Notes: a model not told the origin generated them from the letters alone. A stretch of 64,000 nt of DNA from Actomonas aquatica (GCF_019679435.2 NZ_CP139781.1:1-64000); one strand, 5' to 3'; shown: positions 31,967 to 42,302, counted from the first letter of the stretch. Program-made: numbers and translations.

Positions 31967-34537
31967 ATGAGCATCCGCATTCACGAACTCGCCAAGAAGA
32001 TCGGCATGGAGAACAAGGACCTCTTGTCCTTGCTCAAAGAGCGCAATTACGAGGTTAAGAGCGTTTCCAGCACGATCGACAATATCTCGGCAGAGGCGCT
32101 CGTGGAGGAGTTTGCCAGTCAGGCCGAGTCCGCCGAAAAGCCGGCCCCGGAACTCGACCAGCCGGTCGCCGAAAAGGCGCCGCCTGCTCCGGTCAAGGAA
32201 GTCGTCGATGCGCCGGCCCAACCGCCGCAGGTGAAGCTGCCGCCCGGTGTTTTTGTGAAGTCGGCCGACGACGTCGAACGCGAGAAGGCCGAGAAGGCCG
32301 AGCAAGCCCGCCGCGAGGCCGAAGCACAGGCCGCCGCGGCCCGTGCCGCCGCCGCTCCGCCGCCGCCGCCCGCCCCGGCTGCTCCGCCGCCGCCCCCCCC
32401 GGCGCCCACGGGTTCCTCGCCGCGCCCGGTCACCATTCCGCAGGCTCCGGCTGGTCGTGCGCCCACCCCGCCACCCCCGCCGCCCGCGGGTCGTGCGCCG
32501 ACTCCGCCCCCGCCGCCGCCGGCCGCGGGTCGTGCTCCCATGCCGCCGCCGGCCGCTCGTCCTTCATCTCCCGCTCCTGTGCCACCTCCGGCTTCCCGTC
32601 CTCCTTCCACTCCGGTGCCTCCGCCGCCGGTATCCCGCCCCGGAGCCGCTCCGGTGCCGCCGCCGCGTCCGCCCGCCAAGGGCCCGGTGGTGCCGCCGCC
32701 TGCCACCGCCGCCAAGCCCGCCGCCGAAGAGGATGGCGAGCTGCGCACCGTGCAGGTCAAGCCGCCGATCATCGTGCGGGAGTTTGCCCAATTGCTGGGA
32801 CTCAAGCCTTTCAAGCTCATTTCCGAGCTGATGGAGCAGGGCGTGTTCGCTTCGATGAATCAGACCATCGACGAGCCCGTCGCCATCGAACTGGCCGCGA
32901 AGCACAATGTCATCCTCGAGGTGAAGCACCGTGGTGAGGGCCAGGTCCAAAACCAGGCGCCGACCGAGAAGGACATCAAGAAGCAGAAGGAAAAGGCTGC
33001 CGAAGAAGAGGAGCGCAACCTTGAGGAGCGTCCCCCGGTGGTCTGCATCCTTGGCCACGTCGACCATGGTAAGACGTCCCTGCTCGACACCATTCGCAAA
33101 GCCAACGTCGTGAAGGGTGAAGCCGGTGGCATCACCCAGCACATCGGTGCGTATCAGGTTACTCGTGACAACGGGAAGATCACCTTCCTCGACACCCCCG
33201 GTCACGCGGCCTTCAACAAGATGCGCGCCCGTGGTGCCCAGGTCACCGACATCGCCATTCTGGTGGTGGCGGCCGACGACGGTTTCAAACCGCAGACCGA
33301 TGAGGCGCTGAAGTTCATCAAGGACGCTGGCGTTTCACTGATCGTCGCCGTCAACAAGATGGACGTGAAGGGCGCCAACATCGATCAGGTCAAAACCCAG
33401 ATGCAGCAGCGTGACATCGCCTCGGAAGACTGGGGTGGTGAGACCATCACGGTGCCGGTTTCGGCCATCAAGGGCGACGGTATCGACGAGCTGCTGGAGA
33501 TGATCCAACTGCAGGCCGAAGTGCTTGAACTCAAAGCCAACCCCAAGGCCAAGGCCTCTGGCGTGGTGATCGAATCTCAGCTCGATGTGGGTCGCGGTCC
33601 GCTCGCGACGGTCATCGTGCAGCGCGGCACCCTCAAGGTCGGCGACGCCATCGTTTGCGGCAAGGAGTGGGCCAAGGTCCGCGCCATGTTTGACGACCAA
33701 GGCAAGAACCTGAAGGAAGCCGGACCGGCCACGCCGGTGCGAGTGATCGGGTGGTCGGGCACCCCGGACAGCGGATCGACCTTCAAGACGGTCAAAAATC
33801 CGCGTGAGGCGGAAGCGATGGCCGAAGAGGTTGCCGATGAGCTCAAGAAAAAGGCCGCCACCAAGGCCTCCGAGCCGAAGGAAGTTTCCGTCGAAGCGCT
33901 CTTCGCCAACATCGCCGCCACCCAGGCCAAGACGCTCAAGCTCGTCATCAAGAGCGACGTTTATGGCTCGGCCGAAGCCGTGCGCGGGATGCTGGAAGGC
34001 ATCAAGAGCGACAAGGTTTCCGTTGAGATCGTGGCCAACGAAGTGGGCCTCGTGACCAAGACCGATGTGCAGCGCGCCAGCGCCGCCGGCGCGACGATTC
34101 TCGCCTTCAACACCAAGTTGGAGAACGGGGTCACGCCGCAGGCCAAGCACCACGGTGTGCGCGTCGAGAGCTACAACATCATCTACGAACTCGTGGATGC
34201 CGCGCGCGACATGATGGCCGACCTGCTCGACCCCGAGCTCAAGGAGGTCAAACTCGGCGCCGCCGAAGTCCGCGAGGTCTTCCCGCTGGCCAAGGGCTTT
34301 GTCGCCGGCTGTCTCGTCACCGAAGGCAAGATCATCCGCAATGCCTCCGCTCGGCTGCGCCGCGGCAAGGAAACCGTGCACGAAGGCAAGGTCCAGACGC
34401 TCAAACGCTTCAAAGACGACGCCAACGAGATCCGTGCCGGCCTCGAGTGCGGTATCAAGCTCGACGACTTCAATGGCTACGAGAAGGGCGATGTGATCGA
34501 GACCTTCGAGATCCAGAAAGTGCGCGCGTCGCTCTAA
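31967..34537 (+). CDS. infB: Translation initiation factor IF-2
   Basis: An 856-residue GTPase that brings initiator tRNA to the 30S ribosome. The N-terminal IF2N domain ([30 protein letters not shown]) is followed by an Ala/Pro linker at about 60-255 with repeated [16 protein letters not shown] units. A second IF2N-like part starts near 265. The G domain has [18 protein letters not shown] (G1, about 360), [13 protein letters not shown] (G3) and VAVNKMD (G4). Domains II-IV follow to [13 protein letters not shown]. The proline-rich linker is unusually dense, though variable linkers are normal for IF-2. It lies between nusA and rbfA as in most bacteria. Confidence 0.97.
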   Translation: MSIRIHELAKKIGMENKDLLSLLKERNYEVKSVSSTIDNISAEALVEEFASQAESAEKPAPELDQPVAEKAPPAPVKEVVDAPAQPPQVKLPPGVFVKSADDVEREKAEKAEQARREAEAQAAAARAAAAPPPPPAPAAPPPPPPAPTGSSPRPVTIPQAPAGRAPTPPPPPPAGRAPTPPPPPPAAGRAPMPPPAARPSSPAPVPPPASRPPSTPVPPPPVSRPGAAPVPPPRPPAKGPVVPPPATAAKPAAEEDGELRTVQVKPPIIVREFAQLLGLKPFKLISELMEQGVFASMNQTIDEPVAIELAAKHNVILEVKHRGEGQVQNQAPTEKDIKKQKEKAAEEEERNLEERPPVVCILGHVDHGKTSLLDTIRKANVVKGEAGGITQHIGAYQVTRDNGKITFLDTPGHAAFNKMRARGAQVTDIAILVVAADDGFKPQTDEALKFIKDAGVSLIVAVNKMDVKGANIDQVKTQMQQRDIASEDWGGETITVPVSAIKGDGIDELLEMIQLQAEVLELKANPKAKASGVVIESQLDVGRGPLATVIVQRGTLKVGDAIVCGKEWAKVRAMFDDQGKNLKEAGPATPVRVIGWSGTPDSGSTFKTVKNPREAEAMAEEVADELKKKAATKASEPKEVSVEALFANIAATQAKTLKLVIKSDVYGSAEAVRGMLEGIKSDKVSVEIVANEVGLVTKTDVQRASAAGATILAFNTKLENGVTPQAKHHGVRVESYNIIYELVDAARDMMADLLDPELKEVKLGAAEVREVFPLAKGFVAGCLVTEGKIIRNASARLRRGKETVHEGKVQTLKRFKDDANEIRAGLECGIKLDDFNGYEKGDVIETFEIQKVRASL

Positions 34538-34609
34538 GCGGCTCGTTTCTTCCTCAACCCGGGCGCCGCGCTCTTCCGACCGGCGCCCCCATCGCGAACT
34601 CACCACCAG

Positions 34610-34984
34610 ATGTCCAACCGCACCATTCGCATCGCCGAGCTCGTGCAGCGTGAATTGGGCTCGTATTTGCACACCAAATACAAGCAGGAAGCCGTGGCGA
34701 TCACGGTGGCCGATGTCGAAGTCGCGCCGGATCTCAAGACCGGTAAGATCTACTTCTCCATTCTCGGGGATGAAGCGACCGTGGATGAGCGTTTTCGCTG
34801 GCTCCTGCGCAAGCGGGCCGAGTTGCGCAAGGTGTTGGCCCAGCGAATCAAGATCAAGTTTGCTCCGGATTGGGTGTTTCTAATCGATCAGGCGGTCGAA
34901 CGCGGCAACCGCGTGCTCGATCTGCTCGATGATCTGGCGCGAGAGGAGAAGGCCAAGCAAAGCGAGGAGGACGGCGACGCGTGA
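34610..34984 (+). CDS. rbfA: 30S ribosome-binding factor RbfA
   Basis: A 124-residue KH-fold factor for 30S maturation and cold adaptation. Marks are NRTIRIAELVQRELGSYLHTKY (about 2-23), ITVADVEVAPDLKTGKIYFSILGDE (about 30-54) and the KRAELRKVLAQRIKIKFAPDWVFLID motif (about 66-91), in which KFAPDWVF is close to the family's K-x-x-P-x-L-x-F pattern. A GC-rich inverted repeat (GGCGCCG / CGGCGCC, about 34562-34586) without a T run lies in the gap after infB. The stop overlaps the GTG start of the DHH gene. Confidence 0.93.
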   Translation: MSNRTIRIAELVQRELGSYLHTKYKQEAVAITVADVEVAPDLKTGKIYFSILGDEATVDERFRWLLRKRAELRKVLAQRIKIKFAPDWVFLIDQAVERGNRVLDLLDDLAREEKAKQSEEDGDA

Positions 34985-36000
34985 CCGACGACGGGCCGAA
35001 TTACCCCAAGTTGCACGACGGGTTTCGCGCCCTGTTGCAGGAAACGGATCAGCGGCCGGTGGCAGTCGTGGGCCATGCCCGGCCGGATGGGGATTGTATC
35101 GGTTCGCAAGTGGCCCTCGCTCGCATCCTGCGCGCGATGGGACGAGAGGTGATCTGCGTGAACTCCGATACGGTGCCACGCCGGCTGGAATTTGTAGCTC
35201 ACGGTGAACGATTTGTGAACGTCGAAGGCCTGCCGGCGGAGTCCGCGCATGTCGCTATCTTCGTGGATTGTGCCGACCACGAACGTCCGGGACCCCGCCT
35301 GATGGCGCGCTTCCCGACGGTGCTCGGCAACATCGATCACCACGTTTCGAACCAAGGTTACGCGGAACACAATTGTGTGGATCCGCGGGCGGCCGCGACC
35401 TGCGAGATCCTCGCCGGCCTGTTTCTCGACTTCAACCTGCCGATCGATGCGCAGACGGCGCAGGCGCTCTACGCCGGCATCCTGACCGACACCGGGCAGT
35501 TTCGATTCGCGTCGACGACGCACCGCACCTTCAAGTTCGCGGCCGAACTCATGGCCTGCGGAGCCGATCCGGTGCAGGCGGGGTTCGAGCTCTACGAGCG
35601 CGAGCCGCTCGGCAAAATGAAGCTCCTGCAGCGTTTCCTCGCCTCACTCGAGCTGCATGCCGGTGGCCGGATTTGTGTCGGCACCTTGGTCCGCGGCGTA
35701 TTCGAGGAGACTGGGACCAACCACGAGGACACCGAAGGGTTGGTCGACTATGCGCGCGCGATCGATGGTGTTGAAATCGGTTGCCTCATCGAGGAGCGCG
35801 AAGACGGCGCCAAGGCGAGTCTGCGTTCCAAGGATCCGGTCTACCGGGTCGATCGTATCGCGGCCTTGTTCAACGGCGGCGGGCACGCCTGTGCGGCGGG
35901 CCTGAACGTCAAAGGGGTGGCGATGCCGGAGTTTCGCCGCCAGCTGGCCACCGCGCTCGTTGCGCGGCTGGATGAAGTGCAGGCGGGCGAGGGGATTTAA
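34981..36000 (+). CDS. nrnA: DHH family phosphoesterase, NrnA-like oligoribonuclease/pAp phosphatase
   Basis: A 339-residue DHH/DHHA1 protein. [22 protein letters not shown] (about 22-43) has the first metal ligands, [14 protein letters not shown] the next, and [28 protein letters not shown] (about 117-144) the DHH motif. The DHHA1 domain ends with [16 protein letters not shown] (about 297-312). NrnA relatives degrade nano-RNA and dephosphorylate pAp. The GTG start at 34981 overlaps the rbfA stop by four bases, indicating coupled translation. The rbfA-nrnA-truB-ribF order is widely conserved. Confidence 0.93.
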   Translation: MTDDGPNYPKLHDGFRALLQETDQRPVAVVGHARPDGDCIGSQVALARILRAMGREVICVNSDTVPRRLEFVAHGERFVNVEGLPAESAHVAIFVDCADHERPGPRLMARFPTVLGNIDHHVSNQGYAEHNCVDPRAAATCEILAGLFLDFNLPIDAQTAQALYAGILTDTGQFRFASTTHRTFKFAAELMACGADPVQAGFELYEREPLGKMKLLQRFLASLELHAGGRICVGTLVRGVFEETGTNHEDTEGLVDYARAIDGVEIGCLIEEREDGAKASLRSKDPVYRVDRIAALFNGGGHACAAGLNVKGVAMPEFRRQLATALVARLDEVQAGEGI

Positions 36001-36017
36001 CCCGAAAACAGTCAAAG

Positions 36018-36743
36018 ATGCTCGGACCCAAAAAGGAATTCGAGGGCGTCCTCCTGGTGGACAAGCCCACTGATCACACGTCGCACGACGTCGTTGCCCG
36101 ACTGCGCGGGAAGTTCAAGATGAAGCGCATCGGCCACGCCGGCACGCTCGACCCGTCCGCGACCGGCCTGCTGGTCATGCTAGTCGGCAAGGCGACCCGC
36201 GTCTCGCAATACATGATGAGCGTGGAAAAGGAATACACCGGCACGGTGGTGCTCGGTGCGGTCACCAATACGCAGGATGCCGACGGCGAGGTGCTGGAGA
36301 CGCGCCCGGTGCCGGAGCTGAGCGAGGCCGACATCCTCGCCGCGATGAAAACCTTCAAGGGCGACCAATACCAGATTCCGCCCATGTTCTCGGCCATCAA
36401 GATCGACGGCAAACCGCTCTACAAGTCGGCCCGCAAAGGTGAGGAAGTGGAGCGCGAGCCGCGCTTCATTCGCGTCATGCAATACGATTTGAAGCGCTGG
36501 GAATCGCCGGAGTTGGACTTCCTGGTGCGCTCCAGCAAAGGCACCTACGTGCGCACGTTGGCGCACGACCTCGGCCAGAAGCTGGGCTGCGGCGGTCACC
36601 TCAAAAACCTGCGTCGCACGGCGGCCGGTGACCTCAATGTCGCCAATGCGCTGCCGCTCGAAGAGATTCTGGAAATGCCCTTGCTCGACCTCGAAAAGCG
36701 CCTGTTGCCGGTGCACGAAGTCGCGCCGCGAATCGCGTTGTGA
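36018..36743 (+). CDS. truB: tRNA pseudouridine(55) synthase TruB
   Basis: A 241-residue enzyme that makes pseudouridine 55 in the T loop of tRNAs. [24 protein letters not shown] (about 10-33) and [26 protein letters not shown] (about 36-61) contain the family motif with catalytic Asp in [33 protein letters not shown] (about 115-138) and [15 protein letters not shown] (about 173-187) are further signatures. It lacks a long C-terminal PUA extension, which is usual for many bacterial TruB. It overlaps ribF by four bases. Confidence 0.96.
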   Translation: MLGPKKEFEGVLLVDKPTDHTSHDVVARLRGKFKMKRIGHAGTLDPSATGLLVMLVGKATRVSQYMMSVEKEYTGTVVLGAVTNTQDADGEVLETRPVPELSEADILAAMKTFKGDQYQIPPMFSAIKIDGKPLYKSARKGEEVEREPRFIRVMQYDLKRWESPELDFLVRSSKGTYVRTLAHDLGQKLGCGGHLKNLRRTAAGDLNVANALPLEEILEMPLLDLEKRLLPVHEVAPRIAL

Positions 36744-37708
36744 AACTGCCCGCCCACATCGCCGGTTTAGATGAGGCCCGCGACCTGCCGGCGCGGCCCC
36801 TGCACTTGGCGATTGGCATGTTTGACGGGGTGCACCTCGGCCATCGCGCGGTGGTGGAGGCGGCGGTGGCTTCGGCCCGCAATACGCGTGGATTGGCGGC
36901 GGCGCTCACGTTTGATCCGCACCCGAGCCGACTGCTGCGACCGGACGCGCCGGTGTGCCTACTGCAGCCTGCCGGGATCCGTTCGCGGCGACTGCTGGCG
37001 GCGGGTTTGGATGTGGTCATCGCTCAGCCCTTCACGCCGGAGTTCGCGGCGGTATCGGCCGAGGACTTTTTGCCCAATCTGCTGAAGGCCCTGCCGGAGC
37101 TCCGCACCATTTACGTGGGCGAGAATTGGCGCTTCGGACGCGGACGCGTCGGCGACGTGGCCATGCTTAATGCGGAAGCCCGCAAGAACGGCCTGCGCGT
37201 GTTTAGCGCGCCGCGCGTGAACTTCGACGGCGAGCCCATCAGCAGCACGCGCATCCGCGTGGCGCTGCGCGAAGGGCGGCTCGACACGGTGAACGCGCTC
37301 CTCGGCTACACCTATTGCACCGACGGCGTGGTGAAAGGCGGTCAACAGCTGGGCCGCACCATCGGATTCCCGACGCTCAACGTGCCGTGGGCGCCGGAAT
37401 GCGCGCCGCGACTGGGCGTGTATGCCGTGCGGATCCGACGCGCGGTGCGGACGTCGGACGACACGGCCTCTTGGGAAGGCGTGGCCAACTATGGCGTGCG
37501 CCCGACGGTGGCCGACGGTGAAACCACGCCGCTGCTGGAGGTGCATGCGTTTGAGACGCCGCCCTTTGATGCGGGGGATCACATCGAAGTGGAGTGGTGC
37601 GCGTTCCTGCGCGACGAGCGACGTTTTGATGGCATCGAGGCCTTAAGGCGGCAGATCGATCAGGACGCGGCGGCGGCGCGAAGGTTTTTCGCCGAGCAGG
37701 CCGGATAA
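36740..37708 (+). CDS. ribF: Bifunctional riboflavin kinase/FAD synthetase
   Basis: A 322-residue protein. The N-terminal nucleotidyltransferase (FAD synthetase) domain spans about 15-180, with [21 protein letters not shown] (H-x-G-H motif) and the [13 protein letters not shown] motif near 175-187. The C-terminal riboflavin kinase domain (about 190-310) has [11 protein letters not shown] and [11 protein letters not shown]. It converts riboflavin to FMN and then FAD. The GTG start overlaps the truB stop. It ends 62 bp before tRNA-Val. Confidence 0.95.
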   Translation: MKLPAHIAGLDEARDLPARPLHLAIGMFDGVHLGHRAVVEAAVASARNTRGLAAALTFDPHPSRLLRPDAPVCLLQPAGIRSRRLLAAGLDVVIAQPFTPEFAAVSAEDFLPNLLKALPELRTIYVGENWRFGRGRVGDVAMLNAEARKNGLRVFSAPRVNFDGEPISSTRIRVALREGRLDTVNALLGYTYCTDGVVKGGQQLGRTIGFPTLNVPWAPECAPRLGVYAVRIRRAVRTSDDTASWEGVANYGVRPTVADGETTPLLEVHAFETPPFDAGDHIEVEWCAFLRDERRFDGIEALRRQIDQDAAAARRFFAEQAG

Positions 37709-37770
37709 GTTGAAAATTTTCCTTGCGCAGGGGAGGGCGCATTATGCTTACTCGCCGGCTCCTGATTTTT

Positions 37771-37847
37771 GGACCCTTAGCTCAGTTGGTTAGAGCGCTT
37801 CCTTGACATGGAAGAGGTCACAGATTCGAGTTCTGTAGGGTCCACCA
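37771..37847 (+). tRNA. tRNA-Val(GAC)
   Basis: A 77-nt tRNA with acceptor GGACCCT/AGGGTCC and encoded CCA. The D arm is AGCTCAGTTGGTTAGAGC, the anticodon loop TTGACAT has GAC at 37805-37807 on the stem CTTCC/GGAAG, and the T arm reads CAGATTCGAGTTCTG. It is directly followed by a palindromic element and a GIY-YIG gene. Confidence 0.96.
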
Positions 37848-37945
37848 TCCTTCGTCCGGCGAAGCCGGCACTTCGGATGGCAAAGCCATCTGAAGGCGAC
37901 GAAGGATGCCCGCCGAAGTGCTGCGGAGCAGGACGTAGGAGGGCT
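37847..37945. repeat. Palindromic element abutting tRNA-Val
   Basis: Starting at the last base of the tRNA, ATCCTTCGTC (37847-37856) has its inverted partner GACGAAGGAT at 37898-37907. Inside is a GATGGC-AAA-GCCATC hairpin and GCCGGC-type stems. Then follow CCGCCGAAGTGCTGCGGAGC and GGACGTAGGAGG before the GIY-YIG gene. Confidence 0.7.
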
Positions 37946-37966
37946 GAAACTAAAACGTAACCAGTC

Positions 37967-38218
37967 GTGCACTACGTCTACATGATCGTTTCAGAAAGTC
38001 ATCCGCGGGAACGATATGTCGGTCTGACGAACGATCTCAAATGCCGACTGAAACGTCACAACGAAGGAGCCTCTTTGCATACGGCCAAGTTCAAGCCGTG
38101 GCGGCTGGTGGCTTACACGGCGTTTGAAGACGAGACCACAGCGCGAAACTGGGAACGGTATCTTAAAACCGGCTCAGGAAGAGCATTCGCCGCGCGCAGA
38201 TTCTGGCCCCGAGCTTAA
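37967..38218 (+). CDS. GIY-YIG nuclease family protein
   Basis: An 83-residue stand-alone GIY-YIG domain. YVYMIVSES (2-11) stands for the GIY half and YVGLTND (17-24) for the YIG half. The catalytic-type Arg lies in LKCRLKRHNEG (25-35) and Glu in NWERYLKTGSGRAF (about 61-74). Members of this short family (YhbQ/UPF0213-like) are of uncertain role but have nuclease folds. The gene sits 120 bp downstream of tRNA-Val and behind a palindromic element, interrupting what would otherwise be ribF-recN spacing, so it may belong to a tRNA-associated mobile unit. Confidence 0.88.
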   Translation: MHYVYMIVSESHPRERYVGLTNDLKCRLKRHNEGASLHTAKFKPWRLVAYTAFEDETTARNWERYLKTGSGRAFAARRFWPRA

Positions 38219-38286
38219 GCAAGCAGGAGGAGGTTGCTAAACCGTCTTGAAGTTGGACGGGTCTCTGCGCTGATTGGTCGCGCTCT

Positions 38287-39945
38287 ATGCTGCAGACGCT
38301 CACCATTCGCAATCTTGCCCTGCTTGAAGAGGTTTCACTCGAGTTCGACGAGGGCTTTACCGTGGTCACGGGCGAGACCGGCGCGGGCAAAAGCATCCTG
38401 CTGGGCGCGTTGAGTCTGCTCGCCGGCGAACGGGTCGAAAAAACCATCATTCGCCAGGGCGCGGAGGCATGTGAGGTGGAGGCGGCGTTGTGGTTTGCCG
38501 AGCCGGGGCGCATCGATGCGGTGCTGACGGCGTTGGATCTGCCGACATGCGAAGACGGGGTGCTGTTGCTCAAGCGCAGCTTGTCGCGCAGCCGCGCGCC
38601 GAAGATCAGCGTGAACGGCAGCATGACGACGCTGGGCAATCTGCAGCAGTTGGGGGAGGCCTGGATCGATTTTCATGGTCCGAGCGAACCGCGCCGACTG
38701 TTGAAGACGCAGTGCCAGCTCGAGCTGCTCGATCTCTATGCGCAATGTGGTGGTGCACTGTCGACGTATCAGGAAAGTTATGACGGCTGGCGAGCCTTGC
38801 GCAGCGAGCGTGATCGTTTGGCCAAGCAGGACCGGTTGTCGCCGGATCAGATCGAGTTCATGGGCGCGCAGCTCAAACGCCTGGACAAGTTGGAGCTCAC
38901 CGCCGAAGCCATCGACACCTTGGAGCGGGATTACATGCGGGTGAGCCGGGCGCAAGAGCTGACCGAATTGGCGCAGAGTCTGGAACTGGGGCTGAGCGGC
39001 GAAGAGGGGATCGCACCGCAGTTGGCGCCGCTGCTGCGTGCCGCCCGGGAGTTGGCCGAGATCGATGAAAGTGCCGGGCCTTTGGCTGATCGTCTGCAGG
39101 CGGTGGCGATTGAGTTGGCGGATCTGGCCGGTGAATACGCGAGCTTGGGCGGGCAGTTTTCCTTCGAGCCGGATGAGGTGGAATCGCTGCACACGCGGAT
39201 GAATGCGTGGCTGGAGGTGAAGCGGAAATACGGGGACCTCGACGCGGTGATTGAGGCACGGGAGGCACTGCGTAAACAGCTCGACAGCCAGGGCGACATT
39301 GAGGGCGCGCTGGCCAAGCTCGATGGTCGGATCCAGACGGCGGAGAAGACGGCCAGGGCCGCGGCGGCGAAGTTGCGCGAAGCGCGCACCAAGGCGGCGG
39401 CCAAGCTCTCGAAAGTGGCTGCGAAATCGATCGCGCAGCTCGGCTTCAAGAAGTCGGAGTTTCGTATCGAAGTTTCCGCTACAGGGGAACTTGGTCCGAC
39501 CGGTGACGCGGCGGTGGAGTTTTTGTTTTCGCCCAATGTGGGCGAGGCGGCGCTGCCGCTCAATCGCATCGCTTCCAGCGGTGAGTTGGCGCGCGTGATG
39601 TTGGCGTTGAAGACGGTGTTGGCCGACCTCGATGCGGTGCCGGTGTTGGTCTTCGATGAAGTCGACGCGAACGTGGGTGGGGAGATTGGCCGCGTGGTGG
39701 GCGAGCAGATGGCGGGCATCGGCGCGAACCATCAGGTCTTGTGCGTGACGCACCTGCCGCAGGTGGCGGCGCAGGGCCGGGCGCATTTGGTGGTGGAGAA
39801 GGATCAGTCGAAGGAGCGCGTGAGTGTTTCGATCACGCCGATCGATGGCGATCGCGCCGGGCGGATCGACGAACTCGCGCGCATGTTGGGTGACCGTAAA
39901 GCAGCCAGTGCCCGCGCCCATGCGGAAGAGCTGTTGGGGAACTGA
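38287..39945 (+). CDS. recN: DNA repair protein RecN
   Basis: A 552-residue SMC-like ATPase for double-strand break repair. The N-terminal MLQTLTIRNLALLEEVSLEFDEGFTVVTGETGAGKSILLGAL (about 1-42) holds Walker A (GETGAGKS). The central part (about 150-370) is coiled coil (ERDRLAKQDRLSPDQIEFMGAQLKRLDKLEL). The C-terminal half has the ABC signature RIASSGELARVMLALKTVLA (about 425-445), Walker B VLVFDEVDANVGGEIG and VTHLPQVAAQG. The protein has the normal length. It starts 68 bp after the GIY-YIG gene. Confidence 0.96.
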   Translation: MLQTLTIRNLALLEEVSLEFDEGFTVVTGETGAGKSILLGALSLLAGERVEKTIIRQGAEACEVEAALWFAEPGRIDAVLTALDLPTCEDGVLLLKRSLSRSRAPKISVNGSMTTLGNLQQLGEAWIDFHGPSEPRRLLKTQCQLELLDLYAQCGGALSTYQESYDGWRALRSERDRLAKQDRLSPDQIEFMGAQLKRLDKLELTAEAIDTLERDYMRVSRAQELTELAQSLELGLSGEEGIAPQLAPLLRAARELAEIDESAGPLADRLQAVAIELADLAGEYASLGGQFSFEPDEVESLHTRMNAWLEVKRKYGDLDAVIEAREALRKQLDSQGDIEGALAKLDGRIQTAEKTARAAAAKLREARTKAAAKLSKVAAKSIAQLGFKKSEFRIEVSATGELGPTGDAAVEFLFSPNVGEAALPLNRIASSGELARVMLALKTVLADLDAVPVLVFDEVDANVGGEIGRVVGEQMAGIGANHQVLCVTHLPQVAAQGRAHLVVEKDQSKERVSVSITPIDGDRAGRIDELARMLGDRKAASARAHAEELLGN

Positions 39946-40026
39946 GCCGAGCGGGGCGCTCTGACCGTCCGGTGGAACGGTGGTTGCGTGCGGCGGGGAG
40001 GGAGCGCTGGGCTCGGGGCTTACCCC

Positions 40027-42294
40027 ATGACCCCACTGGCGCGTTTTTGGTCCCGCACGGGACCTTGGCTGGCCGCGTTTTGCGTATGCCTGGCCGCGAC
40101 TCAGGTGTCGGCCGACGAAACGTCGCGCCGGGCGCACCTGCAGTGGATGCACACGGCGCTCCACGACGTGCCGACGTGGACGGCGTGGCAGGAACGCACG
40201 GGAGAGTTGCCGCCGGACTTTGCGGAGTTGCCGAGCAGTGAGTTTTTGCCGGACCCGTTGGTAACGTTGGCAGGGGACGAGGTGACGGATGTGGCCGAGT
40301 GGAGGGAGCGGCGAGCGGAGATTTTGGCGGAATTTCAGCGGGTGTTTTGGGGGCAGCTGCCAACGAAGCCGGCGATCGAAGCGGTGGAGGCGCTGGATGA
40401 ACGCGAGGAGGAGGGTTACCGCGTGCGCACGGTGCGGCTGCGGTTTGGTCCGGAGGGGCGAGGCAACCTGCGGGTGCGGATCACGGTGCCGGAGGGAACG
40501 GGACCTTTTCCAGCGGTGCTCACCACGTCGCTGGATGGGTGGAGTCATCACGTGGTGCCGCGGGGTTACGCCAATATCGGTTTCGCCGGGAATGATTTCA
40601 CGGATGACACGGCGAACCTCGGGGATCTGTATCCGGACTACGATTTTGCGGCGCTGCCGCGGCGAGCTTGGGCGGTGCAGTTGGTGATGGATTATGTGCT
40701 GAGTCAGCCGGACATCGATGGCGCGCGCGTGGCGATCTACGGGTATTCGCGTGACGGCAAGATGGCGACGATTGCGGCGGCTTTGGATGAACGCATCGCG
40801 GCATTGATCGCGGGCAGCACAGGTGTGGGTGGGGTGCTGCCGTGGCGGTTGGCGGGCGAGTTCGGCATGGGCGAAGGCATCGAATCGACCACGATGATGT
40901 TCCCACACTGGTTTCATCCACGCATGCGGTTCTTCGTGGGCCACGAGGATCGGTTGCCGGTCGATGCGAATCTGTTGGTGGCGGCGATTGCGCCGCGGGC
41001 GTGTTTGCTGCAATACGGCTTGAACGACGAAGTGTCCAACGGGTGGGCGTTGGAGCGGACCTATGAGTCGGCCTTGCGCGCTTACGGGCTGTTCGGGGCG
41101 GAGGAGCGGCTTGGTTTGCTGCGCGAACCGGGCTTTCACGGATCGATCGACCCGCAGCGGTGTTTGGATTGGCTGGATCGGCAATTTGGTCGGTCGGAGG
41201 CGGAGACGGCTTGGGACTACCGGCAGATGTTTGCGTGGGATTATGCGGCGTGGGCGCAGGCGCGATCGGCGGACGCTGAATACCACGGCGACACGGTCCG
41301 CGAGGCGGTGCGTTGGGTGTTGGGCGAAGCGCCACCGCAGCCGCCCACGCCGGTGCCGCTGTGGATGCGGGGGCCGCGTCCGCCGGCGCCGGGACCGACG
41401 AACGGTGAAGGGCATGGGCCGGGGCAATTGGCCCCGGATGTGCCGGCCTGGGTGATCGGTCGCGGCATTCAGGAGTTTGGTTGGGTAGATGAAGACAACG
41501 CGCAGGTGGAGTCGGTGCGGCTACGATTTGGGAATGGGTTGCAGGGGGATTTGTTTTGGCCGCGCGGTGCGCCGGAAGGCGAACGGTTGCCGACGGTGAT
41601 TTGGCTGCACGGCTACAGTTATCCGTTGGGTTACATGTGGGTGTATCGGCGCGATCTGCATCCGGTGCTGGCACTGGTGCAGGCCGGGTATGCGGTGCTG
41701 GCGTTTGACCAGAGTGGGTTTGGTTCGCGGCAGGCGGAGGCGGGTGAGTTTTACGAACGTTATCCGCAATGGTCGTGGTTGGGGCGGATGGTGGAAGATG
41801 TGCGCGCGGCGGTGGACGTGCTGTCGGAGCAGGAGCGGGTCGACCCGCAGCGTATCGGCGTGCTCGGCTACAGCGTGGGGGGATTGGTGGGGCTGCATGC
41901 GGGAGCGCTCGACGAGCGGGTGGCGGCAGTGGTGTCGGTGGGCGGATTTACACCTTGGCGAACGAGCGACGGAGACGTGCTGCGGCAGCTCAGTGAATGG
42001 CACAGCTTGGTGCCGCGCTTGGGGCGGTATGCGGAGTCGCCGGCGCAGGTGCCCTACGATGGGGAGGAGCTCATCGCGATCACGGCGCCGCGACCGGTGC
42101 TGGTGGTGCAGCCGAGCATGGGGCGCGGGGCGGATCCCGTGGCCGTGCGACAGGCGGTGGATCGGGCGCGGGTCGCGTATGCGGAGGCGGGCGCGGGGGA
42201 GGCGCTCACGCTGCAGGAGCCGGAGGAGTATCAACGCTTCACGGCGGCGATGCAGGAAGAAGTCATCCGCTGGCTGAACGCGCAGCTGCGCTGA
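40027..42294 (+). CDS. Secreted two-domain alpha/beta hydrolase (CE15-like plus dienelactone-hydrolase-like)
   Basis: A 755-residue exported protein with a signal peptide at about 1-29 (WLAAFCVCLAATQVSAD). The N-terminal hydrolase (about 70-400) resembles CE15/acetyl-xylan-type esterases: nucleophile in YGYSRDGKMA (Ser241) and histidine in PGFHGS (His371). The C-terminal hydrolase (about 480-755) has WLHGYSYPLGY and a second elbow LGYSVGG (Ser616). A Pro-rich linker (about 435-470, PPQPPTPVPLWMRGPRPPAPGP) joins them. It heads a pectin-degradation cluster, 8 bp before the PL4 lyase, so removal of ester groups from pectic polymers is likely. Exact substrate unknown. Confidence 0.82.
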   Translation: MTPLARFWSRTGPWLAAFCVCLAATQVSADETSRRAHLQWMHTALHDVPTWTAWQERTGELPPDFAELPSSEFLPDPLVTLAGDEVTDVAEWRERRAEILAEFQRVFWGQLPTKPAIEAVEALDEREEEGYRVRTVRLRFGPEGRGNLRVRITVPEGTGPFPAVLTTSLDGWSHHVVPRGYANIGFAGNDFTDDTANLGDLYPDYDFAALPRRAWAVQLVMDYVLSQPDIDGARVAIYGYSRDGKMATIAAALDERIAALIAGSTGVGGVLPWRLAGEFGMGEGIESTTMMFPHWFHPRMRFFVGHEDRLPVDANLLVAAIAPRACLLQYGLNDEVSNGWALERTYESALRAYGLFGAEERLGLLREPGFHGSIDPQRCLDWLDRQFGRSEAETAWDYRQMFAWDYAAWAQARSADAEYHGDTVREAVRWVLGEAPPQPPTPVPLWMRGPRPPAPGPTNGEGHGPGQLAPDVPAWVIGRGIQEFGWVDEDNAQVESVRLRFGNGLQGDLFWPRGAPEGERLPTVIWLHGYSYPLGYMWVYRRDLHPVLALVQAGYAVLAFDQSGFGSRQAEAGEFYERYPQWSWLGRMVEDVRAAVDVLSEQERVDPQRIGVLGYSVGGLVGLHAGALDERVAAVVSVGGFTPWRTSDGDVLRQLSEWHSLVPRLGRYAESPAQVPYDGEELIAITAPRPVLVVQPSMGRGADPVAVRQAVDRARVAYAEAGAGEALTLQEPEEYQRFTAAMQEEVIRWLNAQLR

Positions 42295-42302
42295 ACGTAT
42301 TT

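Noticed and set aside
34538..34609. Terminator between infB and rbfA
   Set aside because: The GC stem has no T run, and the conserved gene order argues for read-through.
38335..41427. 1030-codon minus-strand frame across recN and the esterase gene
   Set aside because: It is Arg/His/Pro-rich shadow sequence spanning two genes with clear motifs on the plus strand.
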